This document shows positions 1 to 9,719 of a DNA stretch of 64,000 nucleotides, in pieces. Within the stretch, counting starts at the first letter, position 1; each line of letters opens with the position of its first letter. Both the position numbers and the translations under genes were made by a program. The notes under the pieces are model-generated. The model saw only the letters and a program-made list of their open reading frames with translations. It did no database searches and had not been told where the DNA came from. This DNA is from Pseudomonadota bacterium (GTDB lineage Bacteria > Pseudomonadota > Gammaproteobacteria > Burkholderiales > Burkholderiaceae_E): assembly GCA_029779435.1 (NCBI GenBank), contig JAKPAM010000171.1:124001-188000 (forward strand). The letters are read 5' to 3'.

Positions 1-481
1 AGCCCTGGATGCCTTCGTCGGGTGACCAGCGCTTGAGCCCCGCCGCGGCGCGATGCTCGGCGATGCGGGCGATCATGTCGAGCGCCCAGTAGACCGGCGC
101 GATCAGGTTGACCTCGACGACGAGCCTGAACTGTTCGACCGGATAGATGCGTGCCTTGCCCGTGTTCTTGTCGACGCGGATGGCGAGGTCGTCGCGCGTG
201 ATGCCGGCCGCCGGCACGCACAGCGAGACCGGGCCATGCTCGGCCGAAAGGCGCTCGAAGACCGAGGCGCGGAAGGCTTCGTCGGTGGAGTCGCCGCAGA
301 ACGGAACGGCGAAGTCGCGGCCGGCGGCCTGGTTCAGCTCGGCCGCGATCTGGTCGATCGATTCGTTCATGTCGACCAGCCCTACGGCCCGCACGCCGCG
401 CTGAGCCATGGCCTGGGCGACCGCGCGCCCGATGCCGCTGGCGGCGCCAGTGACGACTGCGACCTTGTTGTTGAACGCCAT
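1..481 (-). CDS. Short-chain dehydrogenase/reductase, 3' end outside window
   Basis: An NAD(P)-dependent SDR reading leftward off the window edge, so about 160 N-terminal residues are visible. They begin MAFNNKVAVVTGAASGIG, the Rossmann TGxxxGIG cofactor loop at about residues 11-18. The usual NNAG motif appears as PAAG near residue 90. The catalytic Ser-Tyr-Lys lies beyond the edge and cannot be checked. The start is the ATG at 481-479; no earlier in-frame start looks better. Substrate unknown. It follows the M20 gene on the same strand after a 219-bp gap, so co-transcription is possible but not shown. Confidence 0.85.
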   Translation of the reverse strand, partial: MAFNNKVAVVTGAASGIGRAVAQAMAQRGVRAVGLVDMNESIDQIAAELNQAAGRDFAVPFCGDSTDEAFRASVFERLSAEHGPVSLCVPAAGITRDDLAIRVDKNTGKARIYPVEQFRLVVEVNLIAPVYWALDMIARIAEHRAAAGLKRWSPDEGIQG

Positions 482-700
482 TGCGTTGGATCTCCAGTGT
501 TTGAGGGGGGAGGTCGCGGCCGCGTTGCGCTGCCGCAAAGGTGCAAACGGTACACCAATCGATGCGGCGATGCTGCCCATGCACGGCTGCACGGCTGCAC
601 GGCTGCACGGCTGCACGGCTGCGCGGTGAGCCGGCCGCTGCCGCCGCCGCGCTTCCTCAGCACGGAAGCGATGCGCCTCGCTGCAGGCTCGAACAGGGCT
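482..700. repeat. Intergenic region with 8-bp tandem repeat
   Basis: The gap between the M20 gene and the SDR. At 581-620 the octamer gcacggct is repeated five times perfectly. I see no gene in this interval. An 8-bp unit would shift any reading frame when copy number changes, consistent with non-coding DNA. Confidence 0.8.
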
Positions 701-1999
701 TCACGCGGGCTCGATCTTGGCGCTAACCGGCCCCAGCAAGTCGACGAGGGTACGCGCCACCACCTTGGTGGCACGGCGCAGGTCCTCGAGCACCAGGTGC
801 TCGTCGGCGCGCTTGGCGTTGCTCTCCAGCACCGTGCGCGGTCCCGCACCGTAGATCGCCGACGGGATGCCGGCGGCGCCGAACAGGCGCACGTCGGTGT
901 ACAGCGGCGTGCCCGAGGTCGGGATCGGCTCGCCGAACACGGTGGCGCCGTGCCGCTGCAGCGCCTGCACCAGCGGCGCGTCGGCCGTCTGCGGCTTCCA
1001 CGAGTCGGCCAGCAGCAGACGCTTGATGTCCACGGTGATGCCCGGAAAGCGCGCGGCGGCCTGCGCGATCACGTTGCGGACATCGGCCTCGACCGCGGCC
1101 GGGTTCTCTTCGGGAATCATGCGGCGGTCGAGGCGGAACACGACCTTGCCCGGCACGACGTTGGTATTGGTACCGCCCTCGATGCACCCGACGTTCAGGT
1201 AAGGATGGTCGATGCCCTCGATCTTCGAGGTCACGGCCTCGTATTTCCCGTTCTGTTCGTAGAGCGCGTTCAGGATCGTCACCGCGCCCTGCAGCGCATC
1301 GATGCCGGTGTCGGGGATCGCCGCATGCGCCATGTGCCCGTGCACGGTGATCTCCATCTGCAGGCAGCCGTTGTGCGCCGTGACCACCTGGTAGCTGAAC
1401 CCGGCGGCCAGCAGGAAATCGGGCCGCGTCAGCTCGTGCGCGAGCAGCCAGCCCGGGCCGAGCAACCCGCCGAATTCCTCGTCGTACGTGAACAGCAACT
1501 CGACGCCGCCGTGCAGCGGCACGCCCAGCGACTCGAGGGCGAGCGTGGCGAACGTGTACGTCGCGAAATCGCTCTTGCTCACGGCCGAGGCGCGACCGTA
1601 CAGCTTGCCGTCGACGATCTCGCCGCCGTACGGATCGTGGGTCCAGCCATCGCCCGGCGGCACCACGTCGCCGTGCGCGTTCATCGCCACCACGGGGCCG
1701 TCGCCGTAGCGGCGGCGCACGATCAGGTTCGTGATCGACTCGAGGCCCGCGGCCCGGACCTCGGCATCGGGCACCGCATGGCGCTGCGCTTCCAGGCCTA
1801 AATCGGCGAGCAGTCCGGCCGTGCGCTCGGCATGCGGCGCGTTGTCGCCGGGCGGCGTGTCGGTGGGCACGCGCACCAGTTCGCGCAGGAAGCGCACCTC
1901 GTCGTCGAAGTGCCGGTCGATCCAGGCGTCGAGGGCCTGGTAGCGACGTTCCCGTTCGCTCGGATCGAGCGGGTGGGGCGGCTGGCTGGCGGTGGTCAT
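701..1999 (-). CDS. M20 family metallo-hydrolase (ArgE/DapE type)
   Basis: A 432-residue zinc amidohydrolase of the M20 peptidase family, cytoplasmic by lack of a signal peptide. The first metal motif is visible (MNAHGDVVP, His109 and Asp111) and so is the general-base pair (YDEEFGG, Glu174-Glu175). The stretch that normally carries the metal-bridging Asp (GRGxxDxK) reads GRASAVSKSD, so that column is Val with an Asp three residues later. The start at 1999 is supported by an ATGA overlap with the upstream allantoate amidohydrolase fusion, implying translational coupling. The likely substrate is an N-carbamoyl or N-acyl compound from ureide breakdown, judged from context only. It could also be a general deacylase. 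Confidence 0.85.
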   Translation of the reverse strand: MTTASQPPHPLDPSERERRYQALDAWIDRHFDDEVRFLRELVRVPTDTPPGDNAPHAERTAGLLADLGLEAQRHAVPDAEVRAAGLESITNLIVRRRYGDGPVVAMNAHGDVVPPGDGWTHDPYGGEIVDGKLYGRASAVSKSDFATYTFATLALESLGVPLHGGVELLFTYDEEFGGLLGPGWLLAHELTRPDFLLAAGFSYQVVTAHNGCLQMEITVHGHMAHAAIPDTGIDALQGAVTILNALYEQNGKYEAVTSKIEGIDHPYLNVGCIEGGTNTNVVPGKVVFRLDRRMIPEENPAAVEADVRNVIAQAAARFPGITVDIKRLLLADSWKPQTADAPLVQALQRHGATVFGEPIPTSGTPLYTDVRLFGAAGIPSAIYGAGPRTVLESNAKRADEHLVLEDLRRATKVVARTLVDLLGPVSAKIEPA

Positions 2000-3735
2000 C
2001 GGCGGTCTTCCTGCGGTTCCGCGGCGAGTTGCTCGAGCAGCGTCAGGAACGCGCGCGTGGCGAGCTCGGTGTCGTCGTTGGTGATCGATTCGAGCGGGTT
2101 GTGACTGATGCCGGCGTTCAGGCCGCGCTGGAACAGCATCGCCTGCGGCATTACTTCGTGCATCTTCATCGCGTCGTGGCCGGCGCCGCTGGGCATGTGG
2201 AAGATCGGCACGCCGAGCGATTCGACGGCGCGCTCCCAGCGCTGCCGCCAGACCGGCGCGCTCGGCGCGGCGGCGGCGCGCATGGTCTCCTCGATGCGGA
2301 AGTGCAGGCCGCGTCGCTCGCAGATCTGCTGCAACTGCCGGCGCACGTCGGCGGCGCATGCGTCCCGGGTCTCGTCGGTGGTGGCGCGGATGTCCAGGCT
2401 GAACTTGCAGCGGCCGGGCACCACGTTGATCGAGCCGCTGGGCACCTCGAGCATGCCGACGGTGGCGACCAGGCCTGGCGCCGCGCGGCCGCGCCTCTCG
2501 ACGTACAGCGTGAGTTCGGCCGCTGCCGCCGCCGCGTCGCGGCGGCGGTCCATCGGCGTGGTGCCGGCGTGGCAGGCCAGGCCGATGATCTCGCCGACGA
2601 AGCGCACGCTCCCGCTGATCGACGTGACGATGCCCAGCGGCAGGTCGAGTTCGTCGAGCACCGGTCCCTGCTCGATATGCAGCTCGACGAAGCCCAGGTA
2701 TCGCGACGGATCGCGCCGGAGCGTGGCGATGTCGGGCACCGCGTGGCCGGCGTGCTCGATGGCCTCGCGCATCGTGATGCCGTCGGTGTCCTTCTGCTCG
2801 AGCCAGAGGGGGTCGAAGTCACCGACCAGCGCACCCGACCCGAGGAAGACCGCGTTGTAGCGCTGACCCTCTTCCTCGGCGAAGCCGATCACCTCGAAAC
2901 CGAACGGCAGGCGGCGCCCGTGGCGGTGAAGCTCGCGGACGCAGGCCATCGGCGCCAGGATTCCCAGGCGCCCGTCGTACTTGCCGCCATTGCGCACCGT
3001 GTCGTAGTGGCTGCCGGTGAGCAGTCGCCTCTCGTCCGGATCGCTGCCGTGGTAGACGCCCACGACATTGCCGACCGCGTCGATCTCGACCGAATCGAAG
3101 CCGCACTCGTCGCGCATCCACCCGGCCAGGCGCCGGGCGCAGGCGCGGTGCGCGTCGGTCAGATAGGTCACGGTCAGCTCGCCGCGCTCGGCGTAGCCCG
3201 GTTCACTGAACTCGGCGAGCTGCTCGGCCCAGTCCCAGACCAGGTTGCCCAGGCCGGGCTCGTCGCCCAGCACGTGGCCCAGCGCGATCTGCGCCTCGCG
3301 GTGCAGGTTGCGCAGGTTCTCGTGCAGCTCGTAGTCCGGATAGTTGTCGAGCCGCCGCCGCAGCGCGGCGCGGTATTCGTCCGCCGTCACCGGGCGTCCG
3401 CGCGGATCCCGGGCAGCCAGCACGAACGGGAAGCGGAACTCCTCGTGGTAGCGGGCCTCCAGCGCGGCGTCCCAGGGCATGCCGCCACCCGCGGTCCGCG
3501 CGTCGGCCTGCGCCTTCGCCCGGGCCGCGATCAGCGCCAGCCACTGCTCGGGCGAGGCGGCGCGGACCGTCTCGACCAACGCCTGCTGCAAGGCGGCGCG
3601 GCCGCTGAACGGGCGCCGTTCGAAGGCGCCCCGGGCCACCCAGGCGCCATCGGGATAGAGGTCGCCCAGGATCCGTGCGAAGCGCTCGGCCGAGGCGTCG
3701 TTGATCGTCTCCAGGTTCGTGACGGCAAAAACCAC
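1996..3735 (-). CDS. allC: Fused OHCU decarboxylase-like domain and allantoate amidohydrolase
   Basis: A 579-residue bifunctional-type protein. Residues about 165-579 are a complete M20 allantoate amidohydrolase, which splits allantoate to ureidoglycine, ammonia and CO2. They show GSHYDTV and GGKYDG metal motifs (about 241-254), FAEEEG, HIEQGP and GAGHDAM. Residues 1-160 align in layout with the UraD domain (OHCU decarboxylase), a fusion known in Burkholderiales. Here the domain is shortened: the expected EHSPW is DGAWV (about 29-33), the catalytic AHPxL is AARAK (about 70-74), and the S-x-x-E-Q stretch is gone. I infer that decarboxylase activity is lost. The start is a GTG preceded by GGGATG; the in-frame ATG upstream is followed by a stop. 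It overlaps the M20 gene by ATGA. Confidence 0.88.
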   Translation of the reverse strand: MVFAVTNLETINDASAERFARILGDLYPDGAWVARGAFERRPFSGRAALQQALVETVRAASPEQWLALIAARAKAQADARTAGGGMPWDAALEARYHEEFRFPFVLAARDPRGRPVTADEYRAALRRRLDNYPDYELHENLRNLHREAQIALGHVLGDEPGLGNLVWDWAEQLAEFSEPGYAERGELTVTYLTDAHRACARRLAGWMRDECGFDSVEIDAVGNVVGVYHGSDPDERRLLTGSHYDTVRNGGKYDGRLGILAPMACVRELHRHGRRLPFGFEVIGFAEEEGQRYNAVFLGSGALVGDFDPLWLEQKDTDGITMREAIEHAGHAVPDIATLRRDPSRYLGFVELHIEQGPVLDELDLPLGIVTSISGSVRFVGEIIGLACHAGTTPMDRRRDAAAAAAELTLYVERRGRAAPGLVATVGMLEVPSGSINVVPGRCKFSLDIRATTDETRDACAADVRRQLQQICERRGLHFRIEETMRAAAAPSAPVWRQRWERAVESLGVPIFHMPSGAGHDAMKMHEVMPQAMLFQRGLNAGISHNPLESITNDDTELATRAFLTLLEQLAAEPQEDRR

Positions 3736-3798
3736 GTTTCATCCCATGTGTCGATCGGTGACGCATCGAATCGTGCGAATCGATCCGTGCGTCCCCGA

Positions 3799-5127
<1,329 letters not shown>

Positions 5128-5402
5128 GGTTGTTCCGGGAGGAGGTTGCTCGGCCCGGCGCCACCCTGAAGGGCCACGCGCGAGTGGATATCAGCCTCAC
5201 GCTCCGGAGACACTCCACGGTACGGCGGAGCACGGCGATGGTGCAGGTCCGCCCCCGCATGGGCGGTATTCCGCGAGGTATGCGACTGGTTCTCGCATCG
5301 CAGCAAGAAGTGGACCAATACGCGGCACCCATCCGCGCGACCCCTGCGCGGTGGAAATGCGGTCCGGCACCCGGCTGCCGAACCGCGACGCGTCGATGGA
5401 CC

Positions 5403-6275
5403 TCAGGAGCGGGTGGCCGTGTACTCGGAGAAGATCCCGATCTCGACGTTGCGGTGCACGTCGGAGAAGCCGGCGTCGCGCAGCGCCTGCATCACGGTCT
5501 CGGGGTCGACGCAGGCTTCGATCGTGTCCCAGTAGTAGCGCCAGACCTCGTCGGTGCGCCGGCTGCGCGAGAACCAGCCGGCCACGGTCGGCACGACGTC
5601 GCGCATGTAGCCGCGCAGCAGCCGCGTGGCCAGCGCGCCACGCGGCCGGGTCAGTTCCAGGATGCACAGGCGTCCGCCCGGCGCGAGCACGCGATGGAAC
5701 TCGGCGAACGCGCGCGACAGCGAAGACAGGTGGCGCAGCGCGAAGCCCATGCTCAGGAAGTCGCCGCTGGCGTCGGGCAGCGGGATCGCTTCGCCGCTGC
5801 CCTCGATCAGGCGCACGCCGGCCGGCAGCCGCGCCTGCGCGCGCATGCCGCTGCTGGGATCGACACCGATCACGCGGGCCGGGTCGCCGACCAGTGCCAA
5901 CGCCTCGCGCGTGACCAGGCCGGTGCCGCAGCCGACGTCGATCACCCGCATGCCGGGGACGAGCCCGGCGCGCTTGAGCGCCTGGCGCCGATACCACGAG
6001 CCGGTGCCCAGCCCGAAGAAGCGTTCGACGCGGTCGTAGTCGGGCGAGGTCTCGTCGAAGATCGAGCCGACGAAATCGCGCCGCTTGGCGGCGCCGTCGT
6101 AGTAGTCGCTGAGGACCGGATGCGGCGGCACGTCATCGGCGGCGCGAGCCTGTGCGGCGAGCGTGGCGGCGGTGAGCGGCGCGGCGGCGATCGGCGACGG
6201 ATCGGGACGGCCGGGGGCGGCGGGATCGAGAGGGGAACGGGCGCTCATCGGTGTCTCCGGGGAGAGGGGCGTCAT
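5403..6275 (-). CDS. UbiE-like class I SAM methyltransferase
   Basis: A 290-residue cytoplasmic methyltransferase. It has the UbiE/Coq5 N-terminal signature (FVGSIFDETSPDYDR, then GTGSWYRRQAL), SAM motif I (VIDVGCGTG) and a typical post-motif (VLAPGGRLCILELTRP). The ATG at 6275 overlaps the ketoreductase stop as ATGA. A second in-frame ATG at 6248 has a better Shine-Dalgarno (GGAG six bases upstream), giving a 281-residue product; either may be used. It is the last gene of the APE-like operon, so it may methylate the polyene or its aromatic head rather than a quinone. True UbiE cannot be excluded. Confidence 0.85.
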   Translation of the reverse strand: MTPLSPETPMSARSPLDPAAPGRPDPSPIAAAPLTAATLAAQARAADDVPPHPVLSDYYDGAAKRRDFVGSIFDETSPDYDRVERFFGLGTGSWYRRQALKRAGLVPGMRVIDVGCGTGLVTREALALVGDPARVIGVDPSSGMRAQARLPAGVRLIEGSGEAIPLPDASGDFLSMGFALRHLSSLSRAFAEFHRVLAPGGRLCILELTRPRGALATRLLRGYMRDVVPTVAGWFSRSRRTDEVWRYYWDTIEACVDPETVMQALRDAGFSDVHRNVEIGIFSEYTATRS

Positions 6276-7009
6276 GCCATGCCGCCGTTGATCGAGATGA
6301 CCTGGCCCGTGACGTAGCCGGCCTCGGGCGATGCGAGGAAGGCCACCAGCGCGGCGACCTCCTCGGGCTGGCCGGCGCGGCGCATCGGCACCATCGTCCT
6401 GACCGCGTCGTCGGAAAACGCCTGGGCGCTCATCGGCGATTCGATGATGCCGGGGGCGACCACGTTGACGGTGACGCCGCGCGACGCGACCTCCAGCGAC
6501 AGCGACTTGGATGCGCCGTGCAGGCCGGCCTTGGCCGCCGCGTAGTTGGCCTGGCCGCGGTTGCCCATCACGCCGGCCACCGACGACAGGCTGATGATGC
6601 GTCCCCAGCGCGTGCGGAGCATCGGCATCAGCAGCGGCTGCGTCACGTGGAAGAAGCCGTTGAGCGATACGTCGATGACGCGCAGCCACTGCTCGCGCCG
6701 CATGCCGGGCATCACCGCGTCGTCGTGGATGCCGGCGTTGTTGACGAGGATCTGGATCGCGCCGTCGGCCAGCAGCGTGGACAGCGTCTGGCCGCAGCCG
6801 GCCGCGTCGGTCACGTCGAACGCGACCGCCTGCGCGCTGCCGCCGTCCGCGCGGATCTCGTCGACCAGCGCCTGGACGGGCGCGAGCTGGCGGTTGGCGT
6901 GGGCGATCACGTGGTGGCCTTCACGGGCCAGGCGGCGGGCGATGGCGGCGCCGATCGCACCGCTGGCACCGGTGACGAGAGCGCGTCGAGCGGGGGCAGG
7001 CGTGTTCAC
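6272..7009 (-). CDS. FabG-like 3-oxoacyl-ACP reductase of APE-like cluster
   Basis: A 245-residue SDR ketoreductase that reduces 3-oxoacyl-ACP to 3-hydroxyacyl-ACP with NADPH. The TGASGAIG cofactor loop is at about 14-21, NNAG near 90, the catalytic Ser in SLSSVAG and Tyr-Lys in YAAAK (about 155-159). The position matches ApeQ-type reductases. The start is GTG at 7009-7007, overlapping the stop of the upstream dehydratase as GTGA. The downstream methyltransferase overlaps as ATGA. Confidence 0.9.
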   Translation of the reverse strand: MNTPAPARRALVTGASGAIGAAIARRLAREGHHVIAHANRQLAPVQALVDEIRADGGSAQAVAFDVTDAAGCGQTLSTLLADGAIQILVNNAGIHDDAVMPGMRREQWLRVIDVSLNGFFHVTQPLLMPMLRTRWGRIISLSSVAGVMGNRGQANYAAAKAGLHGASKSLSLEVASRGVTVNVVAPGIIESPMSAQAFSDDAVRTMVPMRRAGQPEEVAALVAFLASPEAGYVTGQVISINGGMA

Positions 7010-7578
7010 GGGGGGTTGGCGTTGGCGTTGGACGTGGACGTGGACGTGGACGTGGACGTGGACGTGGACGTGGCGGTTGCGCCGAAGGAGGCTCGGGCGA
7101 CGGCGGACGGAGCGGTGGAGACCGAGGCGGCGTCGATGACGACGGTGGCGCGGCCTTCGAGCAAGGCCTTGCCGGCGGCGTCGATCGTCAACTGGTAGAT
7201 CGCGGTGCGCGCGTCGCCCGACGCGAGCGTCGCGACGATGCGCAGCGGCGCGTCGACGTCATCGAATCGCGGCACCGTGCAGCGCAGCGCGCGAACGCCC
7301 GCCAGCATGCCGACCGGCAGGCGCGCCGGCGGCGATCCGTCGGCGGCGGCGCGCAGCGACAGCGCCGCATGCAGTGCCATCGCTTGCGCGCCGTACTCGA
7401 TCGCGCACGCGATGCCGAGCCGGCCGTCGGCATCGGCCATCGGATGCGGCTTGCGCCGGTGCGAGTCGCTCAGGCATTCGATCCGTGCGGCGTCGACGGC
7501 AATGACGGCGTCGAGCAACGACATCGCGCCGCGATGCGGCAGGATCGCCGCGATGCCGGCCGCATCCAGGACCGCCAC
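7006..7578 (-). CDS. Hotdog-fold 3-hydroxyacyl-ACP dehydratase, ApeI/FabA-like
   Basis: A 190-residue hotdog protein expected to dehydrate 3-hydroxyacyl-ACP to trans-2-enoyl-ACP in polyene assembly. The active-site region is LPHRGAMSLLDAV near residues 11-23, like the PHRxPMLLLD motif of such dehydratases. The GTG start at 7578 is one base after the stop of the chain-length factor. The last 24 residues are a low-complexity tail of about seven Thr-Ser pairs then Asn-Ala pairs, written by a 6-bp tandem repeat (7028-7072). The tail looks like an unstructured extension. It overlaps the reductase by GTGA. Confidence 0.85.
   Translation of the reverse strand: MAVLDAAGIAAILPHRGAMSLLDAVIAVDAARIECLSDSHRRKPHPMADADGRLGIACAIEYGAQAMALHAALSLRAAADGSPPARLPVGMLAGVRALRCTVPRFDDVDAPLRIVATLASGDARTAIYQLTIDAAGKALLEGRATVVIDAASVSTAPSAVARASFGATATSTSTSTSTSTSTSNANANPP
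7028..7072. repeat. 6-bp tandem repeat (gtggac) inside dehydratase gene
   Basis: About seven perfect copies of gtggac, flanked by gttggc variants, encode the (Thr-Ser)n tail of the dehydratase. The unit is a multiple of three, so copy-number change would lengthen or shorten the tail without a frameshift. Confidence 0.9.
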
Positions 7579-7579
7579 G

Positions 7580-8422
7580 TCAGCGCACCGCCTCGATCGG
7601 CAGCGTGCTGCCATGGCCCGCGTCGAGAACGATCCGGCCATGCTCGCCGGGCCGCGCGCGCGCGATCCACGCGAGCAGCGGCAACGCGCGGGCGGCGGGC
7701 GTCGTCCGGCGCAGCGCGTCGAGCCCGGCGTCGGCCATCTTCGTCGCCGCTGCGGTCGGCGCGCCGTCGGGGCCGGGCGCCCGCCGGGCGCCGATCGACA
7801 GCGTCGCCAGCGCCGAGGGCGCCGGCAGCCGGCTCGCGGGCCACAGCAAGATCGCGACGCCGCAGGCGGCCTCGATCGGGCGGCTGGCGCGGATCGGTTC
7901 GGGGTAAGGGATCTCGAACGCGACCAGGGCGACCGGCGCATCGTCGACGCAGGCCAACGTGGCCGCTTCGACGAGACCGGCGCAGAAGCTGCCGTCGTGC
8001 GCGCACAGGCTGGTCGACATCGCGCGGGCACCGACCGCGATGCTCCAATAGCCGGCCGGCACGTTGTGGACCGAGTTGGTGAAGCGCGTCGGCGAGAGGA
8101 CCGGTTCGGCGGCGGTCAGCGCGTCGGACAACTGGTGGCAGTTGTCGCCGTCGCCCGACGAGGACGTGAACACCGTCGCGGTGTCGGCCGCCAGGGCGGA
8201 CGCGCTGGCGAACGCCTGCTCGGCGACCGCCATCGCCAGCTTGACCGGCGTGCCGACGCGGCGCCGCTCGGCGGGCGGCAAGCGCTGCGGCGGCGGGATC
8301 GCGATCGGCGCGTCCTGCCACGGTGCTTCGCCGCGCAGCACGGCCATCGCCTGCGTCCAGTCCGGCAGGCCGGGCGCGATCAGGCCGATCGATTCGATGG
8401 CGACGTGCAGGCAGGCGGTCAT
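7580..8422 (-). CDS. Beta-ketoacyl synthase chain-length factor
   Basis: A 280-residue short ketosynthase-like protein of the family paired with the full KS in APE clusters. It shows the TSSSGDGDN and FTNSVHNVPAGYWSI regions and SLCAHDGSFCAGLVEA. It has no thiolase-fold Cys-His-His set, so it should be the non-condensing partner of the KS heterodimer, fixing chain length. The start overlaps the KS stop as ATGA, and the stop is one base before the dehydratase GTG. Confidence 0.85.
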   Translation of the reverse strand: MTACLHVAIESIGLIAPGLPDWTQAMAVLRGEAPWQDAPIAIPPPQRLPPAERRRVGTPVKLAMAVAEQAFASASALAADTATVFTSSSGDGDNCHQLSDALTAAEPVLSPTRFTNSVHNVPAGYWSIAVGARAMSTSLCAHDGSFCAGLVEAATLACVDDAPVALVAFEIPYPEPIRASRPIEAACGVAILLWPASRLPAPSALATLSIGARRAPGPDGAPTAAATKMADAGLDALRRTTPAARALPLLAWIARARPGEHGRIVLDAGHGSTLPIEAVR

Positions 8423-9642
8423 GACGCGATCCGGTCGAAGAGCAGCGAGCCGTTGACGCCGCCGAAGCCGAACGAGTTGCTCATCACGACGCGGAGCGGT
8501 GCGGTGCGGTTGGCCGTCAGATACGGACTGCGCAGCGCGGGATCCGGCGCGTCGCAGTTCAGGCCCGCCGGCATCAGTCCCTCGCGCAGGCACAACAGCG
8601 CGATGACGGCTTCGAGCGCGCCGGCCGCGCCCAGCGTGTGGCCATGGGCCGCCTTGGTCGAACTGACCGGCACGCGGCCGTCGAACACCGCGTGCACGGC
8701 CAGGTCCTCGGCCAGGTCGTTGCTGGGCGTGGCCGTGCCATGCAGGTTCATGTAGTCGACGTCCGTCGGCGCCAGGCCGGCACTGTCCAGCGCACGCGAC
8801 ATGGCCAGCCGCGCGCCCAGGCCTTCCGGATGCGGGCTGGACATGTGGTGCGCGTCGCTCGATTCGCCGGTACCGACCAGGCGCAGGACGTCGCCGTCGG
8901 CCGCGGCCGGGCTGCTTGCCGCGGCGCCGGGCCGTTCGAGCAGTGCGAAGGCCGCCGCCTCGGCGATCGAGATACCGTTGCGCCGCGCGTCATAAGGACG
9001 GCAGGGATCGGGCGACAGCAGTTCGAGCGAATTGAAGCCGTACAGCGTGGTCAGGCACAGCGAATCGACGCCGCCGACGACGGCCGCATCGACCAGCCCC
9101 GCCTGGATCGCGCGTCGCGCGCTGGCGAACGCCTTGGCGCCGGACGCGCAGGCGGCCGAGATCACCATCGCCGGCCCCTCGATCCCGAAGCGTCGGCGAA
9201 CGTAGTCGGACAGCGAGAACGTGTTGTGCGTGCCCGCATAGTCGAACTCGGGAGGCAGCGCTCCGGTGGCCGGGTCGCGGCGCCGGTAGGCCAGCTCCAT
9301 CTCGAGCATGCCCGACGTGCTGGTGCCCAGGAAGACGGCCACGCGCCCGGCGCCATGGCGCCGCACGGCGTCGCGCACCGCTTCGTCGAAGCCGTCCTGC
9401 CGTAGCCCGAGTTCGGCGAGCCGGTTGTTGCGGCAATCGTAGCCGGCCAGAGGTTCGGGCAGCGTGATCTCGTCCAGGCCCGCCACCTCGCCGACCCAGG
9501 TCTTCAGCGGGACGTCGAGGAAGCGGCAGGGGGCCAGGCCGCTGTCTCGCGCGCGCAGCCGCGCGAGCTGCGCGGCATTGCCGCGGCCCAGGCAACTGGT
9601 GGCGGTGGCTGCGATCACGTGCAGCGGAAAGGGCTTGGACAT
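8419..9642 (-). CDS. Beta-ketoacyl-ACP synthase (FabF-type, condensing)
   Basis: A 407-residue condensing enzyme that extends the acyl chain with malonyl-ACP. The complete catalytic triad is present: Cys in SAACASG, His in NLHGTATPSND and His in TKAAHGHTLGAAG, plus the C-terminal NSFGFGGVN glycine loop. It is the only complete KS in the cluster; typical APE clusters carry more than one. The start at 9642 gives the usual N-terminus. It lies 77 bp after the methyltransferase stop, one of the larger gaps in this operon. Confidence 0.93.
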   Translation of the reverse strand: MSKPFPLHVIAATATSCLGRGNAAQLARLRARDSGLAPCRFLDVPLKTWVGEVAGLDEITLPEPLAGYDCRNNRLAELGLRQDGFDEAVRDAVRRHGAGRVAVFLGTSTSGMLEMELAYRRRDPATGALPPEFDYAGTHNTFSLSDYVRRRFGIEGPAMVISAACASGAKAFASARRAIQAGLVDAAVVGGVDSLCLTTLYGFNSLELLSPDPCRPYDARRNGISIAEAAAFALLERPGAAASSPAAADGDVLRLVGTGESSDAHHMSSPHPEGLGARLAMSRALDSAGLAPTDVDYMNLHGTATPSNDLAEDLAVHAVFDGRVPVSSTKAAHGHTLGAAGALEAVIALLCLREGLMPAGLNCDAPDPALRSPYLTANRTAPLRVVMSNSFGFGGVNGSLLFDRIAS

Positions 9643-9719
9643 CGTCGTTCGGCGTCGTTCGGCAGCGAAGGTCTCTTCATGTCGCCGGGCCGGTCGTGGC
9701 CGGTCGCGGCGCTCGGGAT

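Noticed and set aside
581-620. Possible CRISPR array at the octamer repeats
   Set aside because: Units are contiguous 8-mers without spacers; it is a simple tandem repeat. The same applies to the other arrays in the window.
5128-5402. Searched for a gene or regulator site between dctA and the methyltransferase
   Set aside because: 275 bp with no convincing frame, repeat or promoter; frames crossing it are shadows.
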